This document shows positions 1 to 8,314 of a DNA stretch of 64,000 bases, piece after piece. A model generated the notes under the pieces. It was not told the DNA's origin and made no database searches. It saw nothing but the letters and a program-made list of their open reading frames with translations. Location of the stretch: NCBI RefSeq assembly GCF_003633685.1, contig NZ_RBKT01000001.1, positions 7,626,001-7,690,000 of the forward strand, in the 5' to 3' direction. Every line of letters starts with the position of its first letter. Position 1 is the stretch's first letter. This DNA comes from Micromonospora pisi (GTDB lineage Bacteria; Actinomycetota; Actinomycetes; Mycobacteriales; Micromonosporaceae). A program made the position numbers and the translations under genes.

Positions 1-558
1 GAGCGGGAGCGACGCCCGGACGTACGGGCGACCACGGCGATGGCGCTACGGATGGGGCGGATCGTGCAGAATCGCGGCCGAGTGGGCTCCGCGCTGCTCC
101 GGTCGCTGATCCGTACCGCCGGTGCGGTGCCGGGACTGGCGGCGTTTGTCGGCCGGCACGGTCAACCCGCTGAGCGTCTGCCCCGGGGCACGGCGGGACG
201 CCACCCGGGCGCGGGTCGCCTGCTGCCCGACGCCCGGCTCCGTACGCCGACCGGCACGGTGCTCCGCCTCGACGACCTGCTCGGCAACCGCTGGGCGGTG
301 ATCGGGTACGGCGGTGACCCGTACTGGCACCTGGACGCGGGCGCCCGGCGGTGGGTGTCCGATCGCGACGCGATGGTGTTCGCCCTCGTGCCGCGCGGAC
401 GGCGGAGCCCGAAGGGACTGGACTGCCCCGTTTTCGAGGATCTGGACGGCGTGTTGTCCCGGCCCCGCCGGCAGGCGGTCACGATCGTCCGCCCGGACCG
501 GTTCCTGCTCGGCACCCTGCCGGTGCCGTTGTCCGTCGCCCGTCTGACCGCCCCCTGA
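1..558 (+). CDS. FAD-dependent aromatic monooxygenase, C-terminal part (5' end outside window)
   Basis: The frame is open from base 1, so this is the 3' end of a longer gene. The visible 185 residues match the C-terminal thioredoxin-like domain of MhpA/PgaE-type flavoprotein hydroxylases. A helical arm is followed by a 'GRLLPDARL' segment, then 'LDDLLG' and 'WAVIGYGGDP', and the chain ends shortly after 'ITIVRPDRF'-like sequence (seen as VTIVRPDRFLLG), which is normal for the family. These enzymes use FAD and NAD(P)H to hydroxylate phenolic or polyketide substrates. The FAD-binding Rossmann domain and substrate pocket are not visible, so the substrate cannot be guessed. The ATG at 40 is internal and unlikely to be the true start. 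Confidence 0.75.
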   Translation, partial: ERERRPDVRATTAMALRMGRIVQNRGRVGSALLRSLIRTAGAVPGLAAFVGRHGQPAERLPRGTAGRHPGAGRLLPDARLRTPTGTVLRLDDLLGNRWAVIGYGGDPYWHLDAGARRWVSDRDAMVFALVPRGRRSPKGLDCPVFEDLDGVLSRPRRQAVTIVRPDRFLLGTLPVPLSVARLTAP

Positions 559-597
559 AACGCTGCCGAGCCGCTGCTGCCGGCGCTACCGCTGCCG

Positions 598-1656
598 TTA
601 GCCGGTCGCCAGGCCGGCTGGCTTCGACTCGCGCCGAGGCAGCAGGGCGAGCCCGAGTACGCCCAGCGCGGGCAGCAGGGCGAGCAGCGCGGGAAGCCTT
701 CCCAGGTAGGCGAAACCGAGCCAGGGCGGCGCCGGCATCCACCCCGGGTCCTCCAGTGCGGACACGACGACGACCAGCGTGCTGATCAGGAAAGCCGGGA
801 ACATGCCGACGAAGACGAGACCGACCTGTAGGCCGACCAGCACCTGCACGAATCGGTGTCGGCCCGCCGTACGACGGCTCACCCACCCGGCGAGCAGCCA
901 ACCGACGAGTGCACCGACCAGGCCACCGAGTACGGCCAGCGGGAGCGGGGTGGTCGGCCGTGCCCGGACGATGGTCAGGTCGAGCCGTGGCGTGGCCCCG
1001 GCGCCGAGGTCCGAGTACCAGACGGTCAGTCCGTCGCGGCGGGCGTACAGCGTTGCTCCCTCGCCGAACGCGCGTTCGCCGTGGAACTCCACGTCGCTCA
1101 CCTCCCACCCGCTGGCATCGAGGCGGCCACGGACGTCCGAGGCGAGTGTGCGTGCGTCCTGGTCGGACTCGAACCCGAACTCGACCCGACCCGGGGTGTA
1201 GTCGTCTCCGCCACTGACGATGGTCCAGGCATCGGTCGGGTCGTCGTAGAAGAAAAGCTCGTCCCGGCGCATCTGGTGCACCGGTAGCCGGGTGGGCAGG
1301 GCGGTCCGGGCGATCGCGGCGGCCTCGGCGGAATCCGGGAGGGGGCGGGCGGCCTGCCAACCCAGCCACGATCCGGCAACGGAGCCCAGGAAGCCGAAGA
1401 GCAGGGCGGTGAAACCGGCGACGATCACGATCCCGCCGCTGGTCGGTCGGCCGAGCCGGCAACGCAGCCCGTGCCGGAGCAGGTTCGCCGCCTCCCGTAC
1501 GGCTGGCCGGCGGCGGCCCGGCGGCGCAGTGGCCAGCAATGTGTCGAGCAGCTCCTCGCCCCGTTCGCGCCGGTAGTCGGACGGGTACGCGAGCAGCAGT
1601 CGACGGTAGTGGAGGGCGAGCCGGTGGTCGGTGCGCGGCTGCTCGGGACCGGTCAT
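598..1656 (-). CDS. Membrane protein encoded next to a PadR regulator
   Basis: The 352-residue protein has a cytoplasmic N-terminus resembling proteins that are co-transcribed with PadR regulators in actinomycetes ('YRRERGEELLDTLLA' type). A first membrane segment lies at about residues 77-100, then an extracytoplasmic domain (about 105-225), then three or four further membrane segments to the C-terminus. The start is ATG, with AAGGA about 9 nt upstream. It lies 99 nt downstream of the PadR gene on the same strand, so the two probably form an operon and this protein is the likely regulatory target. The function of the family is unknown to me. Confidence 0.7.
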   Translation of the reverse strand: MTGPEQPRTDHRLALHYRRLLLAYPSDYRRERGEELLDTLLATAPPGRRRPAVREAANLLRHGLRCRLGRPTSGGIVIVAGFTALLFGFLGSVAGSWLGWQAARPLPDSAEAAAIARTALPTRLPVHQMRRDELFFYDDPTDAWTIVSGGDDYTPGRVEFGFESDQDARTLASDVRGRLDASGWEVSDVEFHGERAFGEGATLYARRDGLTVWYSDLGAGATPRLDLTIVRARPTTPLPLAVLGGLVGALVGWLLAGWVSRRTAGRHRFVQVLVGLQVGLVFVGMFPAFLISTLVVVVSALEDPGWMPAPPWLGFAYLGRLPALLALLPALGVLGLALLPRRESKPAGLATG

Positions 1657-1755
1657 GGGGGGAGTCCTTCGTGGGATTCGGTTACCACGGCGCGACGGTC
1701 CGGCCAGGGAGCTGCCGCGCGGTCCGGGGCGTTGGGTGATGCGACCAGAGTCTCG

Positions 1756-2136
1756 TCACGATGGCTGCGTGGCAGGGCCGCCGAGCATCGGTGGGTGGGC
1801 CGGGTGCGGGGCGATTCGGGAGCGGCGCTGCCGCAGTCGTTCGCCTGCCGCAGCCGTGTTACGAAGCTGTCGGGCCAGGTCGCTGTCGAGTGCGCGCACG
1901 CCGTCCTCGGTGAGGCGGTAGTAGCGGCGTTGCCGCCCGTCGACGGTCTCCTCGCGGTCCGGTTCCACCAGCCCCTCGGCGGTGAGCCGGTCCAGTGCGG
2001 CGTAGAGGGTGCCGGCCTGCAGTGTCACCCGCCCCTCGGAGAGCGTCGTCACCTCCTGGATCACGCCGTAGCCGTGCAGGGGGCGCACCGCCAGCGCGGC
2101 CAGGATGAGAAACGTGGGTTCCCGCAATGCCGCCAT
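1756..2136 (-). CDS. PadR family transcriptional regulator
   Basis: This 126-residue protein is a short PadR winged-helix regulator. 'FLILAALAVRPLHGYGVIQEV' forms the first helices. 'LQAGTLYAALDRLTAEGLVE' is the recognition helix and wing entry, followed by 'GRQRRYYRLTEDG'. The C-terminal dimerisation helix is short and the tail is basic. PadR proteins usually repress their own operon, which here would include the membrane protein downstream. The gene starts at an ATG just 8 nt after a good -10 box, so the mRNA is probably leaderless. Confidence 0.9.
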   Translation of the reverse strand: MAALREPTFLILAALAVRPLHGYGVIQEVTTLSEGRVTLQAGTLYAALDRLTAEGLVEPDREETVDGRQRRYYRLTEDGVRALDSDLARQLRNTAAAGERLRQRRSRIAPHPAHPPMLGGPATQPS

Positions 2137-2174
2137 GGGGACCCAATATAAAGATGATCTGTACGTGGGGTCAA
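2137..2174 (-). promoter_or_regulatory. padR promoter with operator-like dyad in the spacer
   Basis: On the minus strand a TTGACC -35 box (2174-2169) and a TATATT -10 box (2150-2145) are separated by 18 nt, and the ATG follows 8 nt later. The spacer contains the dyad AGATgATCT (2152-2160), placed where a PadR dimer would block RNA polymerase. Autoregulation is inferred from the family. Confidence 0.6.
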
Positions 2175-2229
2175 TCCTCGCTCGGGTGGATGGATGGATC
2201 GCCGACGGCGCTCGATCGTGCCGGTCGCC

Positions 2230-2550
2230 TCAGCGCCCCAGGTACGCCCCGCCGTTGACGTGGATCACCTGGCCGGTGAGGTGCCCGGCCGCAGGGGAGG
2301 CGAGGAAGGCGATGGTCGCCGCGACGTCGTCCGCGGTGCCGGCCCGTCCGTTGCGGGTGGCGGCCACCCGCCGGTCGACGCCCTCGGGGGTCATCCGGTC
2401 ACGGAAGAACTCGGTGTCGACGATCAGGCCAGGAGCTACCACGTTGGCGGTGATGCCACGCGGGCCGAGTTCACCGGCGAGGGAGGCGGTCCACGCCTCG
2501 ACCGCGGCTTTGGCCGCCCCGTACGCCCCGGCGCCCTGGCGGGCGTAGAC
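2230..2550 (-). pseudogene. Short-chain dehydrogenase/reductase, C-terminal half only
   Basis: The residues read in this frame are the second half of a classical SDR. The catalytic YxxxK is present as 'YGAAKAAVEAW'. It is followed by 'GITANVVAPGLI', a 'DDVAATIAFLASPAAGHLTGQVIHVNGG' end and a normal stop. The N-terminal Rossmann half with the TGxxxGxG motif is absent. Upstream of about 2550 the frame stays open only as the antisense of a MarR gene. No enzyme can be made from this remnant. It abuts the truncated MarR gene head to head. Confidence 0.8.
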
Positions 2551-3048
2551 GGCATCGCGAGCGCCTGGGCCAGGGAACGCCCCGGCACACCGGTCGAGTC
2601 GATCGGCGTCATCACCCGGATCTGGCGCATCGGTAAGATCCTCAATGACGAGCGACGACGTACCCTGACCCGTCTCGACATCGACGCGGCCACGCTCGAC
2701 CTGCTCAGCACCCTGCGCCGGGCCGGCCCGCCCTACCAGCTGGCCCCGAGTGAAATCGCCCGGCTCTCGCTGGTCAGCGCCGGGGCGATCTCCCAACGGG
2801 TCAGCCGCGCCGAACAGGACGGACTGGTCGGCCGGGAAAAGTCCGGCCCGGACGGACGGGGCGTGCTGGTCACCCTGACCGACGCCGGACACCGCCTGCT
2901 GGACCGATCGGTCGACGAACTACTCGAACACGAACAGGGCCTGCTCGACGCCCTGACCCCGGTTCAGCGTGACCAGCTCACCGGCCTGCTCCGGATCCTG
3001 CTCACCGACCTCACCACCCGGCTCGGCCCGCGGATCCTTCGCCGTAAC
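2551..3048 (+). pseudogene. MarR family regulator lacking its 5' end and native stop
   Basis: The sequence encodes a MarR core: 'SAWARERPGTPVESIGV', the helix around 'DLLSTLRRAGPPYQLAPSEIA', a recognition helix 'SAGAISQRVSRAEQDGL', a wing 'GPDGRGVLVTLTDAG', and the C-terminal helix ending in 'DQLTGLLRILLTDL'. No ATG, GTG or TTG precedes it in frame until sequence that is antisense to the dehydrogenase remnant. Downstream the frame runs without a stop through the antisense of DinB into the next gene. It was probably the divergent regulator of the neighbouring dehydrogenase and was inactivated by the same deletion. Translation from an upstream fusion start cannot be excluded. Confidence 0.75.
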
Positions 3049-3609
3049 CGGGCTCAGGTCGGAAACCGACGTGGATTGGTTCCCGGTTGGGCCAGCGGCC
3101 CGCAGCAGGCGGAGCTGGCCGATCTCGGCACTGTTCTTCATCAACTCCGCGTTGACCCAGGCCACCATCCGCGCGACCGGGTGCCCGTCCTCGGCCTGCC
3201 AGGGGAAGGTCGCGGGGCGGTCCAGGTCCTCGTCACCGAGCCGGTCGAGGACCGCCACCCAACTGGTACGGAGACCGCGCAGCCAGGTGATCGTCCCGTC
3301 CAGGTCACCGGGCCACCCGACATCGGTACGGTCCCGTGGCGCCCGACCCTCGACGTGGTCGAGAGTGACGCTCCACCACCAGCCGAGGTGCCAGGTGATC
3401 CAGGCGATCGTCGGCACCGGAATCGGATCCGGTTCGGACTCCGACCAGTCCGGCACCCATACGCCGGTGGCGTCCGGCCGGACCGTCCAGCAGAGCTCGG
3501 CGGGCTCCCAGAGCAGGTCGGTCGACTCCAACCGGTCCAGGTGGTAGTCCAGCAGCGACCAGGTCAGGTCGAACTGCCAACGCAGCAGTTCAGTTCGGGA
3601 TGGCGACAC
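2920..3609 (-). CDS. DinB family protein with an unusual run-on C-terminus
   Basis: Residues 1 to about 172 match the DinB_2 four-helix fold. Visible elements are 'LLRWQFDLTWSLLDYHLDRL', 'IAWITWHLGWWWSVTLDH' with the metal-ligand type histidine, and 'VAWVNAELMKNSAEIGQLRLL'. Proteins of this group act as metal-dependent thiol or small-molecule transferases, or are of unknown role. The family normally ends near here. The remaining 57 or so residues are antisense to the MarR remnant and look non-native, suggesting that the original stop codon was lost. The start is a GTG. Confidence 0.7.
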   Translation of the reverse strand: MSPSRTELLRWQFDLTWSLLDYHLDRLESTDLLWEPAELCWTVRPDATGVWVPDWSESEPDPIPVPTIAWITWHLGWWWSVTLDHVEGRAPRDRTDVGWPGDLDGTITWLRGLRTSWVAVLDRLGDEDLDRPATFPWQAEDGHPVARMVAWVNAELMKNSAEIGQLRLLRAAGPTGNQSTSVSDLSPVTAKDPRAEPGGEVGEQDPEQAGELVTLNRGQGVEQALFVFE

Positions 3610-3702
3610 CGGGCGATCGTCGCACCGGGACCGACACCTGGCGAACGATTACCGCCCGCCCGCCCGCCTGCCTGCCCGCCCGCCCGGCGGTACGGTGCGA
3701 CG

Positions 3703-4461
3703 GTGACAACCGACCTCCACCGGTTCGGGGACGCTGGCCCGGCCTTCGCATCCCCGTCGCAGCGCTCCCTCGACTACTACCTGATCCTGTCCGAGCCCGG
3801 CCGCGCTCCCTCCTCGGCCAAGGTGGACGGCATCCTGGTCGAGGAGTTCGAGTTCGCCGAGGACAGTTCGACGATCGCGTTGCGCGGTGCGGGCTGGACG
3901 GCCGGCGAGTGGTGGGACGCGACCTCCTTCAGCCGTCGGCTACGGACGGAGGAGGAGCTGCGCCGCCGGCTCGTCACGGCGCGCCGTGACCGCGTCGAGC
4001 ACGTCTATCGACGGTTCGGTACGGGGGAACTGCCCGCCGAGACGACGCTCCGCTCGTACTTCGGCGTCGGCGATTCGTCGGTCTTCTCGCCGCCGCTGCG
4101 ACTGGGCCTCGCCGAGGCAGGTGACGGGTTCGACGAGACGCGGGTCTACCGGATTCTGTTCACCAACGATCTCAGCCGGGACGGCCTGGCCGCGCTGTTG
4201 GACGGTTGGCGGATGACGGTCGCCGAGGACGTCTCGCGGCCGGCGACGCGGGTGGTCGGTTCCGCGCGGCTCCGGGTCGCCGACGACCTGTTCACGTGGG
4301 ACCTGCGCCGGGTCGGCCCCGGTGTCGCCTGGGCGGTGGATCTGACCGCCAACCTCGCCGTCGCCGGTGCCGGTGAACGGGTCGGGCCGCTGCTGCGGGT
4401 GTTGACGGCGGCAGCCCGTGACCAGGGTCTGATTCCCGTGACGATCGATCGCTTCTCCTGA
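3703..4461 (+). CDS. Hypothetical protein, unrecognised
   Basis: This is a 252-residue soluble protein with no signal peptide or membrane segment. I chose the GTG at 3703 because a TACGGT box ends 6 nt before it, the leaderless pattern used by many genes here. The frame also runs upstream through unrelated antisense sequence, so an upstream start would be spurious. The protein is mixed alpha/beta and contains 'ATRVVGSARLRVADDLFTWDLRRVG' type strands. I recognise no family. It has no obvious partner, being preceded by the DinB gene on the other strand and followed by the GntR operon. Confidence 0.65.
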   Translation: MTTDLHRFGDAGPAFASPSQRSLDYYLILSEPGRAPSSAKVDGILVEEFEFAEDSSTIALRGAGWTAGEWWDATSFSRRLRTEEELRRRLVTARRDRVEHVYRRFGTGELPAETTLRSYFGVGDSSVFSPPLRLGLAEAGDGFDETRVYRILFTNDLSRDGLAALLDGWRMTVAEDVSRPATRVVGSARLRVADDLFTWDLRRVGPGVAWAVDLTANLAVAGAGERVGPLLRVLTAAARDQGLIPVTIDRFS

Positions 4462-4511
4462 TCGGTCGGGGCTCGCGGCGTACCGCGCCTTCTTCTGTTG
4501 ACAGCTTGGGC

Positions 4512-4560
4512 TTGACAAGCGGCACCTCTCGTACCCCTAATGTACTAGCATCCTAGATGA
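4512..4560 (+). promoter_or_regulatory. Promoter and likely operator of the GntR-ABC operon
   Basis: A consensus TTGACA (4512-4517) is followed by an AT-richer block with a possible -10 at about 4536-4543 (CCTAAT/TAATGT). Two CTAG words (4545-4548 and 4553-4556) lie between it and the start codon. YtrA-type GntR repressors bind CTAG-containing dyads in their own promoters, so this is a plausible autoregulatory site. Confidence 0.5.
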
Positions 4561-4572
4561 ATAGAGCAAGAC

Positions 4573-4965
4573 ATGATCGACTTCCACCTGAACCTTCGCT
4601 CCGGGGTCTCGCCGTACATGCAGCTCGTCCAGCAGGTGCGGCAGGCGCTGCGACTGGGTCTGCTCACCGTCGGCGATCAGCTTCCGACGGTGAAAGACGT
4701 CGTGGCGAAGCTGGCGATCAACCCCAACACCGTGCTCAAGGCCTACCGCGAGCTCGAACACGAGGGGCTCGTCTCACCCCGACCCGGGCTGGGCACCTTC
4801 GTGACCCGGACCCTGACCGACGACGACTCCCTCGCCGCGCACGAGCCGCTCCGCCGCGAACTGCGGGACTGGATCACCAGGGCGCAGCGGGCGGGCCTGG
4901 ACGCCGAGAGCATCGAAGCACTGTTCATGACCACATTCCGGAGCGCCACAGAGGTGAAGAGATGA
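4573..4965 (+). CDS. GntR family regulator, YtrA subfamily
   Basis: This 130-residue protein has a winged-helix domain and a short C-terminal helical tail, the size expected for the YtrA subfamily. Motifs are 'SPYMQLVQQVRQAL', 'VGDQLPTVKDVVAKLAINPNTVLKAYRELEHEGL' (helix-turn-helix) and 'RPGLGTFV' (wing). YtrA regulators typically repress an ABC transporter operon of which they are the first gene, as here. Its TGA overlaps the ATG of the ATPase gene in an ATGA arrangement, indicating translational coupling. Known inducers in other bacteria are cell-wall-active antibiotics, but nothing here identifies the signal. Confidence 0.9.
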   Translation: MIDFHLNLRSGVSPYMQLVQQVRQALRLGLLTVGDQLPTVKDVVAKLAINPNTVLKAYRELEHEGLVSPRPGLGTFVTRTLTDDDSLAAHEPLRRELRDWITRAQRAGLDAESIEALFMTTFRSATEVKR

Positions 4966-5864
4966 CGCCGGTTCTGCGTACCAGAGGGCTGCACAAACGT
5001 TACGGGCGACGCCATGCCCTGACCGATGTCACCCTGGACATCCCGCCCGGACGGATCGTGGCGCTGGTCGGACCCAACGGGGCCGGCAAGTCCACCCTGC
5101 TCGGCCTGACCTGTGGCCTCCTCACGCCGACGGCGGGCACCATCGAGGTCCTCGGAACCCGACCCGCCGCCGACGCGGCCGGCCTGGCCAAGGTGGGCTT
5201 CGTCGCCCAGGACACCCCCGTCTACGCGGGGCTCTCCGTAGCCGACCACCTGCGTCTGGGTGCCCGACTCAACCCGGGCTGGGACGAGGGGCTGGCACAG
5301 CGACGGATCAAACAGATCGGCCTCGACCCGGCGCAGAAGGCCGGACGACTCTCCGGTGGACAGCGGGCGCAACTGGCGTTGACCATCGCCGCCGCCAAAC
5401 GTCCCGAACTCCTGATCTTCGACGAGCCGGTCGCGGCGCTGGACCCGCTCGCCCGGCGCAACTTCCTCCAGAGCCTGATGGAGTTCGTCGCCGAGCTCGA
5501 GGTCAGCGTCATTCTCTCCTCGCACCTGCTCAGCGACCTCGAACGGGTCTGCGACCACCTGGTCGTGCTGGTCGCGTCCCAGGTGGAGTTGGCCGGAGAG
5601 GTGGACGACCTGATCGCCGCCCACTACCGGATCGTCGGGGCTCGCGGCGACTTCGACGCCCTACCGCCGGAGATCGAGGTCCTCCTCGCCGAGCACACCG
5701 CCCGGCAGAGCACGCTGACCGTACGAACCAGCCAACCGCTCCCCGTCTCGATCCAGAACGCGGAACACCTCGACCTGGAGGACATGGTCCTCGCCTACCT
5801 GACCCGGGCGGCGTACGGCCCGGTCGACGACCTCGCGGCGCGCGTACTGGAGGCACAGCGATGA
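4962..5864 (+). CDS. ABC transporter ATP-binding protein
   Basis: The 300-residue protein is a single nucleotide-binding domain. Walker A is 'GPNGAGKST' with the lysine at residue 43. The signature is 'LSGGQRAQL', Walker B is 'LLIFDEP', and the D-loop is 'ALDPLARR'; the H-loop histidine is in 'ILSSHLLSD'. The extra C-terminal 80 residues are typical of YtrB/YhcH-like ATPases in GntR-linked operons. The ATG at 4962 overlaps the GntR stop, and the stop overlaps the permease start, so all three products are probably made in fixed ratio. It should energise the permease encoded next. Confidence 0.93.
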   Translation: MTPVLRTRGLHKRYGRRHALTDVTLDIPPGRIVALVGPNGAGKSTLLGLTCGLLTPTAGTIEVLGTRPAADAAGLAKVGFVAQDTPVYAGLSVADHLRLGARLNPGWDEGLAQRRIKQIGLDPAQKAGRLSGGQRAQLALTIAAAKRPELLIFDEPVAALDPLARRNFLQSLMEFVAELEVSVILSSHLLSDLERVCDHLVVLVASQVELAGEVDDLIAAHYRIVGARGDFDALPPEIEVLLAEHTARQSTLTVRTSQPLPVSIQNAEHLDLEDMVLAYLTRAAYGPVDDLAARVLEAQR

Positions 5865-6856
5865 TCTGGCTGACCTGGCGGCAGTTCCGGGCACAGGCCC
5901 TCACCGCTTCTGGCGTACTTGCCGCGCTCGCGGTCTACCTTCTCTTTCTCGGGCTGGCGATCCGCAACTCCCATGCCGACCTGACCGACTGTCCGAACGT
6001 CGCTGGCTGCTCGATCAACGTTGCCATGTCCGACTTCAAGCACCAGTACTCTCCTTTTCTCGGGCTCACGGGCGCACTGCTCATCGCGGTTCCCGCGATC
6101 ATCGGGACCTTCTGGGGCGCTCCTCTGATCACCCGTGAGCTGGAGACCGGCACTCACCGGCTGGTCTGGAACCAGAGCGTCACCCGCACCTACTGGCTCG
6201 CGGTCAAGCTGGTGATCGTCGCCCTCGCCAGCGCGGTCGTCACCGGGGCACTCAGCCTCCTGCTGACCTGGGCCGCGAGCCCGTACGACGCGCTGCTCGG
6301 CGACCGGTTCAACGCCTTCTCCTTCGCCACGCGCAACATCGCCCCGCTCGGCTACGCCGTGTTCGCCTTCATACTCGGCACCACCGTGGGCCTGATCGTC
6401 CGCCGGACCCTGCCGGCGATGGCCATCACCCTGGCCGTCTTCGCCACGTTCCAGATCCTGGTGCCGGCCGTCGTCCGTCCACACGTGATCCCACCCGTGA
6501 CGGAGCAGGTGGCCTTCACCACGGAGGCGCTCCAACAGGCTGATGGCCTGGGAATCAGCGATGGCGCCGTGCAACTCGTGGGTTACACCGTCCCGGGAGC
6601 CTGGGTCCTCTCGAACACGATCCTGCGCAACGCTGCCGGGGAGCGGATCAGCCGTGGGGATCTCGAAGACTGCATGAGAGGCAACCTGCGACGCGACGCC
6701 GAGTGCCTGGAGGCCAAGAACCTTCACTTCACCGTCTCGTACCAGCCCGCCGACCGCTACTGGACCTTCCAGTGGCTGGAACTCGCGGTCTTCCTTCTGC
6801 TCGCCGGGCTGCTCGCAGGTTTCGCCTTCTGGCGTATCCCCCGGGGCGTCAACTGA
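5861..6856 (+). CDS. ABC transporter permease
   Basis: The 331-residue protein has about seven hydrophobic segments. The first is near residues 13-32. A large extracytoplasmic loop ('LTDCPNVAGCSINVAMSDF' region) with two cysteines follows, then segments near 65-85, 110-135, 155-180 and 185-205. After a second outer loop of about 80 residues the last segment lies near 305-325. This topology fits ABC-2 type permeases of YtrC/D-like exporters. It starts at an ATGA overlap with the ATPase gene. Substrate unknown; a role in envelope stress or antibiotic response is inferred from the YtrA-type regulator. Confidence 0.85.
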   Translation: MIWLTWRQFRAQALTASGVLAALAVYLLFLGLAIRNSHADLTDCPNVAGCSINVAMSDFKHQYSPFLGLTGALLIAVPAIIGTFWGAPLITRELETGTHRLVWNQSVTRTYWLAVKLVIVALASAVVTGALSLLLTWAASPYDALLGDRFNAFSFATRNIAPLGYAVFAFILGTTVGLIVRRTLPAMAITLAVFATFQILVPAVVRPHVIPPVTEQVAFTTEALQQADGLGISDGAVQLVGYTVPGAWVLSNTILRNAAGERISRGDLEDCMRGNLRRDAECLEAKNLHFTVSYQPADRYWTFQWLELAVFLLLAGLLAGFAFWRIPRGVN

Positions 6857-7021
6857 CCGACTCCGCGTGGGGTCGGCGCCAGTCCCGCTGGTCGTCGACC
6901 CCGGTGTCGGACCCGACCCGATGTCGACCCCCGTTCGCGCCGCGCCGGCCGTACGATGGCTGACCAGTTGGTGCCCGACCCGCCCGTGGGCATCTCCGCG
7001 AGAACGACAGGTGTCGACGCC

Positions 7022-7666
7022 ATGCGCATTCGTCCCTACCGGCCCGGTGACTTCGACGCGGTCGGTGACATCTGTATCCGTACGGCCGATGCGGGGGAGG
7101 ACGCCAGCGGCTCGTACGTCGACCCGGACATCCTGCCGGACATCTTCGCCCACCCGTACGCTCACCTCGAACCGGATCTTGCGTTTGTGCTCGACGACAG
7201 CGACAGCGACAGCGACAGCGACGGGGACGGGGACGGGGACGGCACCGGACGGGCGGTCGGGTACGTGCTCGGCACCTCCGACACGGCCAGGTTCGTCCGC
7301 CGGTTCCGCGACGAGTGGTTGCCCCGGGTCGGGGACCGTTACCCGGCCCCGGCGGGTGAGCCGAGCACGCCCGACGCGGTGATGGCACGCCTGCTGCACA
7401 CCCCGGAACGGATGCTCCTGCCCGAGCTTGTCGACTACCCGGCTCACCTGCACATCGACGTACTGCCGGGGTACCAGCGCGCGGGCCACGGCCGAGTCCT
7501 GATCGAGACCCTCACCGGGGCACTGCGCCGGACCGGGGTGCCGGGGCTGCACCTAGGGATGATCACCACCAACCGGAAGGCCCGCGCGTTCTACGACCGG
7601 CTCGGTTTCCACGTCGTCGAGGTCGCCGATCCCGGTCCGCTCACCTACCTCGGCCTGCGCTTCTGA
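7022..7666 (+). CDS. GNAT N-acetyltransferase resembling the O-GlcNAcase-associated HAT-like domain, with an Asp/Ser/Gly repeat
   Basis: From the ATG at 7022 the protein has 214 residues and begins 'MRIRPYRPGDFDAVGDICIRT', a canonical GNAT start. The other motifs are the strand 'GRAVGYVLGT', the core 'HIDVLPGYQRAGHGRVLIETL' (acetyl-CoA pyrophosphate loop Q-x-x-G-x-G) and 'RKARAFYDRLGFHVV'. It resembles bacterial GNATs similar to the C-terminal domain of human O-GlcNAcase. Between two core strands it carries an acidic run of alternating Asp-Ser and Asp-Gly encoded by a hexanucleotide repeat. An alternative in-frame ATG at 6956 would add 22 residues of doubtful value. Substrate unknown. Confidence 0.8.
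   Translation: MRIRPYRPGDFDAVGDICIRTADAGEDASGSYVDPDILPDIFAHPYAHLEPDLAFVLDDSDSDSDSDGDGDGDGTGRAVGYVLGTSDTARFVRRFRDEWLPRVGDRYPAPAGEPSTPDAVMARLLHTPERMLLPELVDYPAHLHIDVLPGYQRAGHGRVLIETLTGALRRTGVPGLHLGMITTNRKARAFYDRLGFHVVEVADPGPLTYLGLRF
7196..7243 (+). repeat. In-gene hexanucleotide microsatellite
   Basis: Four copies of GACAGC (7196-7219) are followed by three copies of GACGGG and one GACGGC (7220-7243). They encode alternating Asp-Ser and then Asp-Gly pairs. Each unit is six bases, so gain or loss keeps the reading frame. Confidence 0.9.
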
Positions 7667-7762
7667 CCGGGCCGACCGCGCTGCGGATGCTGAGCTGGTC
7701 GACGTGTCCGGCGGTGGATTTCGCGACGGCAGGTGCCGGCACGGGCGGGGTAGGGTCGCGTG

Positions 7763-8272
7763 ATGGCGACGCTGACGACACCGCGGTTGCTGCTTCGGGA
7801 GATGACCGTCGATGACCTCGACGACATGGCCGCGCTGCTCGGTGACCCCGAGGTGATGCGCTACTACCCGCGATTGCTGACCCGGGGCGAGGCCCTGGGC
7901 TGGATCGAGTGGAACCGGCGGTTGTACCGGGATCGCGGCTTCGGGCTCTGGATCATGTCGGCGCGCGACAGTGGCGAGTTCGTCGGTGATTGTGGACTGA
8001 CCGTGCAGCGGGTCGACGGTGTGGAGGAGATCGAAATCGGCTACCACGTACGGGCCGATCTGCAGGGCCGGGGGTTCGCCTCCGAGGCGGCGCTCGCCTG
8101 TCGCGACTACGCCAGGGACGTGGTAGGGGCGGAACGACTGATCGCGATCATCAACCCGGAGAACCTGCCGTCCCAGCGGGTCGCGGAGAAAATCGGCCTG
8201 GCGTTGGAGAAGCGTACGACCGACTGGGGTGCCGGTCTGCGGGAGCAGGTCATCTACGCCGGCTCGTGGTAG
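7763..8272 (+). CDS. GNAT N-acetyltransferase, RimJ-like
   Basis: The 169-residue protein starts 'MATLTTPRLLLREMTVDDLDDMAALLGDPEVMRYY', the standard opening of Acetyltransf_3 proteins related to RimJ/RimL. The acetyl-CoA motif is 'VRADLQGRGFASEAALACRDYA' and a 'PENLPSQRVAEKIGL' helix follows. The family acetylates protein N-termini, amino acids or antibiotics; the substrate is not predictable. The ATG at 7763 lies 6 nt after a TAGGGT box and no ribosome binding site is seen, so a leaderless mRNA is likely. A GTG directly before it (7760) is possible. Confidence 0.88.
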   Translation: MATLTTPRLLLREMTVDDLDDMAALLGDPEVMRYYPRLLTRGEALGWIEWNRRLYRDRGFGLWIMSARDSGEFVGDCGLTVQRVDGVEEIEIGYHVRADLQGRGFASEAALACRDYARDVVGAERLIAIINPENLPSQRVAEKIGLALEKRTTDWGAGLREQVIYAGSW

Positions 8273-8314
8273 GGCGGGTACGCGCTGGGTGTGGTCGTAC
8301 GGCCGATGTTGTCC

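Noticed and set aside
2194-4461. 755-residue continuous plus-strand frame
   Set aside because: It joins dehydrogenase antisense, MarR remnant, DinB antisense and the real gene at 3703. It is not a single protein.
5795-7552. 585-residue minus-strand frame
   Set aside because: It is the shadow of the permease and GNAT genes. It has low-complexity Val/Ala/Pro/Arg sequence and no motif.
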